Positions 25,377-34,639 of a stretch of DNA of 50,137 nt are shown here, piece by piece. The notes under the pieces are model-generated. The model was not told the origin of the DNA, searched no databases, and was given only the letters and a program-made list of their open reading frames with translations. Made by a program: the position numbers and the translations under genes. Source of the DNA: Deltaproteobacteria bacterium (GTDB lineage: Bacteria > Desulfobacterota > Dissulfuribacteria > Dissulfuribacterales > QOAL01); assembly GCA_027028245.1 (NCBI GenBank), contig JALVJO010000021.1, forward strand, positions 71,639 to 121,775, in the 5' to 3' direction. Position 1 is the stretch's first letter; each line of letters starts with the position of its first letter.

Positions 25377-26582
25377 ATGATTAACGGCAGGTTGATTTCA
25401 AGGGTGTTCGAGGCAGCAAGCATTCAGAGATGGAACGATCATGTAAGGCCGGTGGAGCTGACAGAGCTGGATAAACAGGCCCATAAGATGCTCATAGCCT
25501 ATGTTCTGGGGAGGTTTCAGGAGCAGGTGAGGCCTGTCAACTGGACCAGGCTGATCGAAGGGGGTTTTTTTGAACTCATCCAGAGGATAGTGCTCACTGA
25601 TCTCAAACCGCCGGTATTTCATTATCTTATGAAAAAGGCCGGTCCCAGTCTCAATCGCTATGTGCTTTCCCAGGTGGAAGACGACCTGGGAGATCTCAAG
25701 AGCCTGGAGAGTGGCAGGCCGCTGGTGCAGGAGATGGAAAACTTTCTGGAAGACAAATGGGACGGCAAGGCGGAAAGGCGGATATTAAATGCTGCTCATT
25801 ATCTTGCAACAAAATGGGAGTTTGAGCTTGTTTACCATGCATATCCCAGGATGTACGGTATAGATGAAACCAAAAAGGAAATAGAAGACAAAATAGAAGA
25901 TTATTTTGAACTGGTGGGTGTTCAAAAGATCCTTTTAGGCGGCAAGTCTCACCACTTTATAGACCTGTGCAGCCAGCTGAGGTTTCAAAAACGCTGGTCA
26001 AGAACACCCCGGATTCCGCAGACCAGCGTCCTGGGTCATATGCTGGTGGTATCCGTTCTGGTGTATCTGCTCATGGGAAAACTCATAAAAAGGCCTTGCA
26101 GGCAACGGGTTTACAACAATTTTTTCTCTGCCCTGCTGCACGACCTTCCCGAGGTTTATACCCGGGACATCATCTCGCCCATAAAGAGGCAGGTGCCCGG
26201 CCTTGACGCTGTTATTGAGGAATATGAAAGAAAAAAGATAGAAGAAAAGGTGCTGCCTCTTCTTCCAGAAAGCTGGCACAAGGAATTGACATATTTTCTT
26301 GAAAATCAATTTAAGGACAGGATCATGGAAAATGGTGCGCCAAGGATGGTGGCCGAAATAAAAGAAGGGTTTAACTCAGATAATTTTTCACCCTTGGACG
26401 GCAGCATCGTGAAGATCGCAGACGAGCTGGCTGCATTCTGGGAGGCCGGACTTTCCCTTGCCCATGGAATAAGGTCTCCCAATCTCATGGAGGCTGTCGC
26501 TAACCTTCAGGAAAAATACGGCAAAAATAAAAGGCTGTCCTGCCTGTTTACCCAGAGCTGCTTCCATGAGACAGCCCAGTGA
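25377..26582 (+). CDS. HD-domain (YfbR-like) metal-dependent phosphohydrolase
   Basis: 401 residues, no signal peptide. The N-terminal 200 residues are helical and not recognised. From about 215 the sequence matches HD-type hydrolases close to YfbR/HD_3: H221 in VLGHMLVVS, the HD pair H255-D256 in ALLHDLPEVYTRDI with a following Glu and Asp, and the distal Asp in VKIADELAAFW. These residues would hold the metal used to hydrolyse a nucleotide or phospho-ester; YfbR itself is a 5'-deoxynucleotidase. The start ATG has AAAAGGA eight bases before it. The 3' end overlaps the convergent oligosaccharyltransferase gene by 35 bases. The substrate cannot be told from the sequence. Confidence 0.8.
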   Translation: MINGRLISRVFEAASIQRWNDHVRPVELTELDKQAHKMLIAYVLGRFQEQVRPVNWTRLIEGGFFELIQRIVLTDLKPPVFHYLMKKAGPSLNRYVLSQVEDDLGDLKSLESGRPLVQEMENFLEDKWDGKAERRILNAAHYLATKWEFELVYHAYPRMYGIDETKKEIEDKIEDYFELVGVQKILLGGKSHHFIDLCSQLRFQKRWSRTPRIPQTSVLGHMLVVSVLVYLLMGKLIKRPCRQRVYNNFFSALLHDLPEVYTRDIISPIKRQVPGLDAVIEEYERKKIEEKVLPLLPESWHKELTYFLENQFKDRIMENGAPRMVAEIKEGFNSDNFSPLDGSIVKIADELAAFWEAGLSLAHGIRSPNLMEAVANLQEKYGKNKRLSCLFTQSCFHETAQ

Positions 26583-28692
26583 CTGCGGTGCCAGTGTAAT
26601 GTTCGGCCTTGACCTTCCAAATCTGATATGAAGGTGTGTGCAGTACTACGGGTTCGAAAAACCCCGGGTTGAAGACATGGCGCAGAAAGAGCTTGTTGAA
26701 GACAGACTCGGATATGGGATCATTCATGGCTGCTGCATAGCCCTGGGTGAGCGCTGCCTCGAAATTAAGGCCCTTCTGCCTGTTATAGTTCTTTGTTTCC
26801 ACCCTCTTGGGATATCGTAAAAAGAGTTTTTTGATGGGGGCTTCCTTGCTGCCGAAGCGCAGCATCCCCTTTTCTATATCCACTATCATGGGCTGGCCGC
26901 TGCTGGAAGCCCCGAAGATCTTTCCGTCCTTTATCTTTACTCCATAGAAGGACGCATAGGCAGGGTGTATGCCGTCGTGACTTTCGGGGTCCCATGACCC
27001 AAGCCAGAACCACCAGTAATTGGTGACTGTGAGCCGCCAGTCCAGGAACAGATAGATGGGCCTTGACTGGGCCGGGAAGAAGAACCGGAGCCAGTCCTCT
27101 GTAGTCTTTACAGTGCCCTGCGGCTGAAGCCGGGCACTTTCGATAAGTTCAGAAGCCCTGTCCGGTCCTGCAGCCATGACGGCTTTAATGAGATTGAACC
27201 CTCTGGCAGCATCATCTCCGCATGCCTTATAGACCTTGTGGGTGCCGTTTTTTATTCCCCTTTCCACAAAAAACTGCATCATGTTGGCAGCAAGCCTTTC
27301 ATCCCCTGCCGCCAGGGGCAGACCGTTAAAAACAGATCTTTCCCCGCCGTGCACCTGCCCGTCATTTATGGTGGCCCTTTTTGCCCAGTATATCATCGGA
27401 TAACCATGATCCCACCATGCCCACAAGACGGCATTATCCGGCGTGACACCTCCTGCCTTGGCCATGCCTGCTATTATATGAGGGGGTTCCTTGGGCCAGA
27501 AGGTCTTTGTCATGTCCTTTTGAAAGGAGGGCACCACAAATATCAAGGCTGCAAGGACGGCTGCCGGGGCAGCGACCTTGTAGCGGCCTTTTAAGGCCCA
27601 AATTTCACTGATTATAAAGCCACCGCCCAGGGCCAGGGTCGGGGCCAGGAATATCATGAACCTTTTGGCAAAGAAAAATGAAAGGGCTGCCAGCAGGGCC
27701 GGCACCGCAAGATATATGCCCTTGACCTTATATCTCCAGAACAACAGCCCCAGGCCTATGAGGGAAAGAAAGAAAGTGACGGTATTGTCCGTGGTCTTTG
27801 CCACAATTTCCGGTAGCGTTGGAATGATCTGTTCCGATATGGTAACCCCTATATTGGGAAAATCACCCTGCACCTGCTTGGATATGTATTTGTAGGAGTT
27901 GACAATTCCCTGGACCGTCTTAATGGGAAGATTCATTCCTTTAAGGGCAAGAACTCCCAGGACACCGGCAAGAAGCAGGCCCAGGAATACCATCCCCTCC
28001 CTTTTTGACGGCCTGTAAAAGAAAACCAGGGCAGCCACAAGTGGAAGCAGCGCCACAACAGTAGTGACCTGGGGTGTCTGATCCCACCACCAGAGGAACA
28101 ATATGTAATTGACAATTGCCCCTGCAAACCACAGGTAACGTTTGCTATCCTTTGTTTCACCGAACTTCAGGGCAAAAAATACCGCAGACATGGCAAAGGT
28201 CACATTCATGCAGTCTGTGTCAAACCATCCCAAGCTGCTGCGGTAGACATAATAAAAGGACATTATGCCGAAGAGTCCTGCAGATGCCGCCATGACGCTT
28301 CCGCCGTAGAAGCGGCCTATGCCGTAAATAGGGAAAAATAGCAGGATGCCCAGGACGGCAGGTGTTACTGCTCCAATCCAGTTAAAGGATACCGAAGATA
28401 TTTGGCTTGCAAGGCTTGCTATCTCTGAAAGAAGAGGCGGAGGCTGGGGCCTTGGCGGGCAGTCGGGCACGGCCCTTTTTTCATCCACTGGCCTGTAGGT
28501 GTTTTCTGCCAGGTCCCTTGCAAGTGTCAGATAATAGTAGCCGTCAAAGGTTGTAAGCAGCGGCTCACCCTGGTAGAGGGCCCTTTGGGGCTGGGCTTTC
28601 CAGTCCCTGATGTCTTCGAGACGAACCAGGAGGCCGAGGGCCAGTATTAAGAGAATTAAGCCGCATTCTATCCAGCGCTTGCTGCTGTTCAA
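26548..28692 (-). CDS. STT3/PglB-like oligosaccharyltransferase
   Basis: The 714-residue membrane enzyme has about 12 predicted helices up to residue 395 and a soluble C-terminal domain. Hallmarks of the STT3 family are the first acidic site at D50 (TTFDGYYYL), the DxD-like GWFDTDCMN (D158, D160), a loop Glu (LPEIVAKT), AKRFMIFLAP, and the catalytic-domain signature WWDHG at 426-430, where WWDYG is usual. Such enzymes move a lipid-linked glycan to Asn in N-x-S/T of exported proteins. No other protein-glycosylation (pgl) genes are in the window. Its start overlaps the end of glnE (ATGA). The acceptor proteins may include the surface proteins nearby, which is inference. Confidence 0.87.
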   Translation of the reverse strand: MNSSKRWIECGLILLILALGLLVRLEDIRDWKAQPQRALYQGEPLLTTFDGYYYLTLARDLAENTYRPVDEKRAVPDCPPRPQPPPLLSEIASLASQISSVSFNWIGAVTPAVLGILLFFPIYGIGRFYGGSVMAASAGLFGIMSFYYVYRSSLGWFDTDCMNVTFAMSAVFFALKFGETKDSKRYLWFAGAIVNYILFLWWWDQTPQVTTVVALLPLVAALVFFYRPSKREGMVFLGLLLAGVLGVLALKGMNLPIKTVQGIVNSYKYISKQVQGDFPNIGVTISEQIIPTLPEIVAKTTDNTVTFFLSLIGLGLLFWRYKVKGIYLAVPALLAALSFFFAKRFMIFLAPTLALGGGFIISEIWALKGRYKVAAPAAVLAALIFVVPSFQKDMTKTFWPKEPPHIIAGMAKAGGVTPDNAVLWAWWDHGYPMIYWAKRATINDGQVHGGERSVFNGLPLAAGDERLAANMMQFFVERGIKNGTHKVYKACGDDAARGFNLIKAVMAAGPDRASELIESARLQPQGTVKTTEDWLRFFFPAQSRPIYLFLDWRLTVTNYWWFWLGSWDPESHDGIHPAYASFYGVKIKDGKIFGASSSGQPMIVDIEKGMLRFGSKEAPIKKLFLRYPKRVETKNYNRQKGLNFEAALTQGYAAAMNDPISESVFNKLFLRHVFNPGFFEPVVLHTPSYQIWKVKAEHYTGTAVTGLSHGSSSG

Positions 28693-31652
28693 GGTAATGC
28701 CTCCTTTTTCACGGCGCTGCCCAGGAATTTATTGAAAATCGCACTCACCTGCCTGCGCTCCTTCTTGAAGGAATCCCCGGCAACTCTTGGCTTTTTCATG
28801 TCCAGGGCCATGCGGTTTATGGTCTTCATGTAAAGTCGGAATGATTCTTTCAATATTTCCTTGTCTGTTTCAGAAAGCAGACCCAACCTTCCCAATATTT
28901 CAAGAAGTTCCAGGCAGCCGGTTCTGGTTGTGAGTTCCTCATGTCTGGAAGCATTGAGAAGAACAAGATATTGAACAAGGAATTCTATGTCTATGATGCC
29001 GCCGGAATCCCTTTTGATATCAAAAGAATCTGGTCTGCCCGTCTTTTTTACATTCCTTGCTATACGCTTTCTCATGTCGAGAATCTGGTCTGCAAGGTCT
29101 CCTTCTTCTCTCTTCGTCATAAGTACAGTTTTCCTTATATCTTCAAAGGCATTGCCGGTTTTTTTATCTCCAGCTGCGAAACGCGCCCTTATTATGGCCT
29201 GGTGCTCCCAAAGCCAGGCCTTGTGTTCCTGGTAGTCCTTGAAGCCTTGTATGCTGCTGACAAGAACACCCTGAGAACCGTTGGGCCTAAGGCGTGTGTC
29301 GATCTGGTAAAGCACACCCTGGCTGGTCCTGGTGGTGAGAAGAAATATAAGTCTTTGAACCAGGCGTGAAAAAAAATATGAAGCTCCCCCTATGTCCGGC
29401 CTTTCCAGAAAGCTCATCCCTTCGGCATCATACAGGAATACCAGGTCCAGGTCAGAACCGTAGCCCATTTCTCTGCCGCCCATCTTGCCGTAGCAGATCA
29501 CTGCCATCCCGCAATTATCCGGCGCCATGTCTGAATTTTTGAAGGGGTGCTGCCTTTCCAACATGTATTCCAGTGCATTTTCCAGGCATGTTTCCAATAA
29601 GACCTCGGAAAGGTCTGTAAGCATCCTGCCTGTCTGTTCGATTTCCAGCATTTCGTCCAAGTCACATGCCGCTATCTTGAGCATGGTGCCTTTCTTTATG
29701 CGTCTTAGTTCATCCAGGAACAGCTCCATGTCACTCCGGGGCAGGGATGTGATAACTGCCGAAACCTGGGCCCTGATTTCCTGCCTGGAAAGCGGTCTGA
29801 AGAGATTGGCGGTATCTATCAGCTCATCGAGAAGTATGGGCTGTCTGGAAAGAAGATCTGATACCCATCTGCTCTTGGAACAAAGGGATACGAGATGAAA
29901 AAGGGCCTGGGGATATTCCTTAAGGAGCATGAGATAAATGCTTCGTCTAAGTACTGCCTCTATTATGCGAAGACTTCCTTCCAGGGCCTTGTCCGGATAA
30001 TCTGTCATGGCGCATGCGGCAAGGACCCTGGGCATGAGCTCATCTACTATTTCCTTGGTTCTACCGGGCAAAACCTTGATTTTTGCTGAATTCCTGAAGG
30101 CTGAAAGCAGAGGGAGGGCCTTTTCCATCCCCAGTGAAGACAGGATCTTGGTGCCCGGCTCAGTTTCCAAGGCATTCCAGGCCAGCAGGCATTTTTGCAG
30201 CAGCCTTTTGAACTGCTTCTGGTTTTTGAGCCAAGGCCCTTCGCGTCTTTCCCTGTCATGTTCCGTTACCGGAGTCTCTTTTTGTTCAGAAAAGAGGCCT
30301 GTAAATATGCTGTGCACCTCTTCCATGTGCTGCAGGAGCCTTGAATGAAATTCTTCCCAAGAAGAAAAGCCCGTGGCTGCAGCAAGTTTCATCTGCCGGT
30401 CCGGATCCGGGGGGAGTACATGAACCTGCTGGTCAGCGTACTCCTGGAGCCTGTTTTCAACCACCCTCAAAAATATATATGCAGATGCCAGTTTCCGGCA
30501 CAGGATGCCGTCAAGCAGGGAAAACCTCTTGATATGCTCCAAAGTCCTGAGGAGATATCTCTCCTGGAGCGCAGGTATGCGTCCCCCCTTAAGTAGCTGA
30601 AAGGTCTGAACAATAAATTCTACATCCCTTATGCCTCCTGGGCCGAGCTTGATATCATCCCTTATGCCTTCCCTGTTGTGTTCAGCTATGATCATGGCCT
30701 TCATCTGCCTGAGAGATTCTATGGTGGAATAGTCCAGGTATTTCTTGTAAACAAAGGGCCTGAGGGCCTTGAGAAGACGCTGGCCTGCCTTGATATCTCC
30801 TGCAGCCGCCCTGGCCTTTACCATTGCATAGCGCTCCCACTGCCTTCCGTAATTTTCATAATATTCTTCAAGGGCATCGGCACAGAGTACCAAGGGGCCT
30901 GCATCGCCAAAGGGCCGGAGTCTGGTATCAACCCTGAATACAATGCCTTTTTCCGTGTTTACCGAAAGCGTTCTGATGACCTTCCTGGCAAGAAAGGTGA
31001 AAAATTCTTCATTTGAGATGGATTTTCCAGAGCCGGAAGTGTTTCCAAGCAAGGGGTAGGCAAAGATCAGATCTATATCGGAAGAAAAATTCAGTTCCCC
31101 TGCCCCTAGCTTACCCATGGCAAGCACTATGAGATTCTGGGGCCGTCCGTCAGGATATAGAGGGCTTCCGTATTTTTGAGAAAGCCGCTTGTGATGCCAG
31201 TCAACAGCAAGATTCAGACACGTATCAGCAAGCAGGGTGAGATCTCCAAGTGTTTCTTCAAGCCCGGAAAGACCTGCAATATCCCTCCATGCAATCTTGA
31301 ACATGTATTTGTTCCTGAAGGATCTCATGGAGGCCTGAAGTGTTTCTTCATCTCCGGCATCCTTGACTGCAAGGGCAGCTTGGCCGAAGTTCTTATCCTG
31401 CCGCAGGGAGAGACGGAGCATGCCGGAAACAGCGAGCTCCATTACGGCCTCAGGTTCTTTTCTCATGCATGAAACCAGGAAGTTGCTGAGAGGGAGAATC
31501 TTTTCTGCATCTTCAAGGCGGCAGAGGAGGTCATTTTTCTGTAGTGCGGGATGTTTTTTAAGCTGTTCAAGCAGGGCGTATCCCTCCTGTTTCAAGGCAG
31601 GCGGATAATGCTGAAGGCGCCTGAAGATCAGCTCTGATGAATAGGTATTCAC
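28689..31652 (-). CDS. glnE: Glutamine synthetase adenylyltransferase / adenylyl-removing enzyme
   Basis: The 987-residue protein has the two-headed structure of GlnE. The first nucleotidyltransferase domain carries MGKLGAGELNFSSDIDLIF (about 179-197) and the second YGKMGGREMGYGSDLDLVF in the C-terminal half, each followed by a helical GlnE-specific domain (GPGGIRDVEFIVQ and DSGGIIDIEFLVQ). In this family one half removes and the other adds AMP on glutamine synthetase in response to PII and glutamine. It is divergent from the TonB receptor gene and coupled to the STT3 gene. No glnA or glnB is present in the window. Confidence 0.95.
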   Translation of the reverse strand: MNTYSSELIFRRLQHYPPALKQEGYALLEQLKKHPALQKNDLLCRLEDAEKILPLSNFLVSCMRKEPEAVMELAVSGMLRLSLRQDKNFGQAALAVKDAGDEETLQASMRSFRNKYMFKIAWRDIAGLSGLEETLGDLTLLADTCLNLAVDWHHKRLSQKYGSPLYPDGRPQNLIVLAMGKLGAGELNFSSDIDLIFAYPLLGNTSGSGKSISNEEFFTFLARKVIRTLSVNTEKGIVFRVDTRLRPFGDAGPLVLCADALEEYYENYGRQWERYAMVKARAAAGDIKAGQRLLKALRPFVYKKYLDYSTIESLRQMKAMIIAEHNREGIRDDIKLGPGGIRDVEFIVQTFQLLKGGRIPALQERYLLRTLEHIKRFSLLDGILCRKLASAYIFLRVVENRLQEYADQQVHVLPPDPDRQMKLAAATGFSSWEEFHSRLLQHMEEVHSIFTGLFSEQKETPVTEHDRERREGPWLKNQKQFKRLLQKCLLAWNALETEPGTKILSSLGMEKALPLLSAFRNSAKIKVLPGRTKEIVDELMPRVLAACAMTDYPDKALEGSLRIIEAVLRRSIYLMLLKEYPQALFHLVSLCSKSRWVSDLLSRQPILLDELIDTANLFRPLSRQEIRAQVSAVITSLPRSDMELFLDELRRIKKGTMLKIAACDLDEMLEIEQTGRMLTDLSEVLLETCLENALEYMLERQHPFKNSDMAPDNCGMAVICYGKMGGREMGYGSDLDLVFLYDAEGMSFLERPDIGGASYFFSRLVQRLIFLLTTRTSQGVLYQIDTRLRPNGSQGVLVSSIQGFKDYQEHKAWLWEHQAIIRARFAAGDKKTGNAFEDIRKTVLMTKREEGDLADQILDMRKRIARNVKKTGRPDSFDIKRDSGGIIDIEFLVQYLVLLNASRHEELTTRTGCLELLEILGRLGLLSETDKEILKESFRLYMKTINRMALDMKKPRVAGDSFKKERRQVSAIFNKFLGSAVKKEALP

Positions 31653-31714
31653 TTTTGTCTTTTTAATATCAGTATATTGATTTTCATTGCCCCTGTCATT
31701 CTTATCTTCTATAG

Positions 31715-31742
31715 TTGTGCATTAATATACAATACCTATGAT
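31715..31742 (+). promoter_or_regulatory. Candidate promoter of the receptor/kinase operon
   Basis: TTGTGC (31715-31720), a 16-base spacer, and TATGAT (31737-31742, 5/6 match to the -10 consensus). It lies in the 114-base divergent gap between glnE and the TonB receptor and supports the GTG start at 31767 over an upstream TTG at 31677. The gap is too short for a cobalamin riboswitch. Confidence 0.4.
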
Positions 31743-31766
31743 TTGATCTATCCCGGGAGAGCAAAG

Positions 31767-33689
31767 GTGAACAATAAGTCCCTAATAATTGTCTTTTTCA
31801 TCCTTTTGCTGCCTGCCATGTCTCATGCCGCTGTAAAAGCCAAGGAGGCCCTTCTATTTCAGGATATTCCCAGGGTGAGTACTGCCTCAAGACAGGTCCT
31901 GACAGTACTCGAATCTCCTGCAACGGCCACGATAATTACCAGGGAGGATATTGTCCACAGCGGTTACAACAGCATCAGCCGGCTCCTGAGGTACGTGGCT
32001 GGAATCGATTTTTTTCAGACCAGCGACTCCACTTTCAGCGTGGGCATGAGGGGAGTGAACGGCCTTCATGCCAACAACGTACTGATACTGGTGGATGGAA
32101 GACCCATTTATTCACCTGTAAGAAACACCAATCAATGTGCCCTTATCCCCGAGGTTCCAGACGATATAGAAAGAATAGAGGTGGTCAGGGGACCGGGCTC
32201 TGTCCTATATGGTTCAAACGCCTTTTCCGGGGTGGTGAATATAATCACAAGATCTCCAGAAGCCCTGCCCGGGGTACAGCTCACTGGTTCCGGAGGTACT
32301 TTCAGCGATTATTTATACAGCTTCACCTCGGGCAAGAGGTTCGGCAGCTGGTCGTATAAACTGCTCAGCGCCTGGACCCAGAAGAATTCCACCCAGGAAC
32401 ATGACCGGCAGATAAAGGGGCTCTGGAAAATGTCCGGAGAAATGAACTACGAAAAAAGACCGGGCACCAACTATAATGTATCCTTCGGCTTTTCCAAGGG
32501 TAAGCTCCTGGTGGTTTCATATACTCCTGCGCCCTTTGAACAGGACGGCTTTGACGGTTTCCTGAGGACCAGGTTCAACCGAAACGACTTGAAGCTCGAC
32601 CTTTGGTGGCGCCACTTTGATACCACCGGGGATGTTGCCGGCTCCGGCCATTTGAAGTGGAAGTTTGACCACGTGGACCTGCTCCTTCAGAACAAGTTCG
32701 TATGGGGCAGACATAATCTTATAGGAGGGGCGGAAGGCAGATTTTCCAGCCTTGGCGTCACCACCTACGACGGATGGCATAATCAATTTATAGGAAGCCT
32801 GTTTTGTGAAGATCGCTGGAAACTCAGTTCTTCCATCGATGTTTTTACGGGATTGAGGATCGACTACCAGACCGAGGCCCATGAGGCCTTGTCTCCCAGG
32901 ATAAGCGCAGTATATTCCCTTGATGAGGACCAGTCTATCAGGTTTTCTGCATCCAGGGCCTTTAACTATCCATCCTATCTTCAAAATTATATACACATAG
33001 GCACCTCTCACATGCACCATGAGGGAAACCAGCGTCTCAATCCGGAAAAACTGACAAGTATCGAACTGGCATACCAACGCTTCCGGCCTTCCGGTCTCTC
33101 CTTTTCAGGATCTGTCTTTTATAATTACTACAATGACATTATCGATCTAAAATACAGGAATGAGGATTCAGATCTTTACCTTGTATATGAGAATCTTTAC
33201 GACATTTACCTCTACGGCATGGAACTGTCATTCCAATACAGATTTGCCCTGAATCTCCTGCTCCGCGGTAATTACAGTTATGTCTGGAGACAAAAAAAAT
33301 CGGGCATGATCTTCGGCCCTGTTCCTTCCAACCAGATAAACGGGGAAGTTCGGTATGAATTCCCCAGGGGATTCTGGATAGATATGAGGTTTCATTGGCA
33401 GGATCGTTCGGATTATTCTTCCGGCATAATTCCTGTGGGCTTTCCAGGATCACTGCCAGTGTCTGCTTCCTCCGGGGATTTGTCGGAGCCTCCTTCATGT
33501 TCTGACACTGATTGGCGTGAATTGGAAGGTTTCAGCCTGGCAGATCTGTCAGCCGGTTTCATCTCGCCAGACGGCAGATGGTCTTTTACCACGGCAATCC
33601 ACAACCTGTTTCACAGTACCCACAGGGAAATACCAGGGGGAGCAGAGGCGGATACCACCTTTACAGCCCGGCTTTCGGTTTCTTTTTAG
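31767..33689 (+). CDS. TonB-dependent outer-membrane receptor
   Basis: Starting at GTG 31767 (GGGAGA six bases before), the product has 640 residues with a clear signal peptide (IIVFFILLLPAMSHAA). The frame continues upstream to a TTG at 31677, but that part has no ribosome site. The plug domain follows: SPATATIITREDIVHSGYNS, VGMRGVNGLHANNVLILVDG, IERIEVVRGPGSVLYGSNAF and SGVVNIITR. A 22-strand-type barrel runs to the end, with the final strand TFTARLSVSF carrying a C-terminal Phe. The family imports siderophores, cobalamin, metals or sugars using TonB energy. No exbB, exbD or tonB is nearby. It leads a tight four-gene group with a binding protein and two kinases. Confidence 0.92.
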   Translation: MNNKSLIIVFFILLLPAMSHAAVKAKEALLFQDIPRVSTASRQVLTVLESPATATIITREDIVHSGYNSISRLLRYVAGIDFFQTSDSTFSVGMRGVNGLHANNVLILVDGRPIYSPVRNTNQCALIPEVPDDIERIEVVRGPGSVLYGSNAFSGVVNIITRSPEALPGVQLTGSGGTFSDYLYSFTSGKRFGSWSYKLLSAWTQKNSTQEHDRQIKGLWKMSGEMNYEKRPGTNYNVSFGFSKGKLLVVSYTPAPFEQDGFDGFLRTRFNRNDLKLDLWWRHFDTTGDVAGSGHLKWKFDHVDLLLQNKFVWGRHNLIGGAEGRFSSLGVTTYDGWHNQFIGSLFCEDRWKLSSSIDVFTGLRIDYQTEAHEALSPRISAVYSLDEDQSIRFSASRAFNYPSYLQNYIHIGTSHMHHEGNQRLNPEKLTSIELAYQRFRPSGLSFSGSVFYNYYNDIIDLKYRNEDSDLYLVYENLYDIYLYGMELSFQYRFALNLLLRGNYSYVWRQKKSGMIFGPVPSNQINGEVRYEFPRGFWIDMRFHWQDRSDYSSGIIPVGFPGSLPVSASSGDLSEPPSCSDTDWRELEGFSLADLSAGFISPDGRWSFTTAIHNLFHSTHREIPGGAEADTTFTARLSVSF

Positions 33690-33694
33690 GGGCC

Positions 33695-34630
33695 ATGATG
33701 GAGACCAGGCGTCTTATACTGCTGACTGCCCTGGCGGTCCTTGCCCTGTTTTTCTGTATTTCGTTTGAATCCCTTGCGGCATGTTCCGGGGTGAATGCTG
33801 CAATCGTCGTGTCGGATCATTTTGGTCCCTATATCACTGCGGCAAATGCAATAGAAAAACACCTGGCTGTCAAATGTCCGGATGCATTTGTCAGCAAATT
33901 TTTTCTGGACCAGGGAAGGGATTCAGGGTTCAGGTTGAACACAGGTTCTCCTGACATCATTTTTACCGTGGGAACCAAGGCATCCATGACAGCCCATAAT
34001 ATGTTTCCAGGGATTTTATCAATCTTTTCCATGGTTCTTGATCCGCCGCCGGTCCTTTTGGATAAAAGCAACAGGTACGGTGTTGCACTGGATATCCCCT
34101 GCCGGGAGGTATTGAAATTCCTGCTGATGCTGGTGCCTCAAGTTACACGTATAGGGGTCCTTTATACAGAGGAATCTGAGAACATGCTCGACAGGATGGC
34201 GGGAGAAATAGCGTCTTCCGGCCTCCAGCTTGTACAGATACTGGTGAACTCGCCGGAACATATCCAGGAGAGGCTGGAAGAAGTCTTTCGGTTTTCCGAT
34301 GCGTTGATAGCCGTTCCTGATATGAATATCTATAATAGTATAGTTGCCCCGAGGATTATTTTTGAGGCAATTCGGCAGGGCAAACCCTTTGTCGGGCTTT
34401 CGAAGAATTTTACCTTATCAGGGGCCCTTTTTTCCCTGGACTGTGACTACAACGACATAGGAATTCAGGCTGCAGACCTGGGCCTTGAGATTCTGTCCGG
34501 ACACAAGCCCGTGCAGAAGATCCAATATCCCCGCAAGTTCACTGCCTATCTCAATATTCATACTGCCCGTTTGATCGGCCTCATGCCTGATAAAAAGGTT
34601 CTTGATGCGTTCAAGATTATCGCATATTGA
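33695..34630 (+). CDS. ABC-type substrate-binding lipoprotein (ABC_sub_bind family)
   Basis: I take ATG 33695 as start (AGGGG before it) because it begins an exact lipoprotein signal: METRRLILLTALAV, then lipobox LAAC with the Cys at residue 30. The open frame extends upstream to 33578 inside the receptor gene without a signal sequence. The mature protein of about 280 residues has the two-lobed fold of the ABC_sub_bind family: DIIFTVGTKAS, VPQVTRIGVLYTEES, DALIAVPDMNIYN, ALFSLDCDYNDIGIQAADL. No permease or ATPase gene is present. It is flanked by the receptor (5-base gap) and a sensor kinase (9-base gap), so it may deliver a ligand signal to the kinase. Confidence 0.87.
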   Translation: MMETRRLILLTALAVLALFFCISFESLAACSGVNAAIVVSDHFGPYITAANAIEKHLAVKCPDAFVSKFFLDQGRDSGFRLNTGSPDIIFTVGTKASMTAHNMFPGILSIFSMVLDPPPVLLDKSNRYGVALDIPCREVLKFLLMLVPQVTRIGVLYTEESENMLDRMAGEIASSGLQLVQILVNSPEHIQERLEEVFRFSDALIAVPDMNIYNSIVAPRIIFEAIRQGKPFVGLSKNFTLSGALFSLDCDYNDIGIQAADLGLEILSGHKPVQKIQYPRKFTAYLNIHTARLIGLMPDKKVLDAFKIIAY

Positions 34631-34639
34631 GATCTTGAG

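Noticed and set aside
31653-31766. Possible cobalamin riboswitch before the TonB receptor
   Set aside because: The gap is only 114 bases and lacks the conserved B12-box; too short for the class.
31677-31766. TTG start for the TonB receptor
   Set aside because: It lies upstream of the candidate promoter, has no ribosome site, and puts 30 residues before a complete signal peptide.
33578-33694. Upstream start for the binding protein
   Set aside because: It would overlap the receptor gene and place 39 residues before a clear lipoprotein signal.
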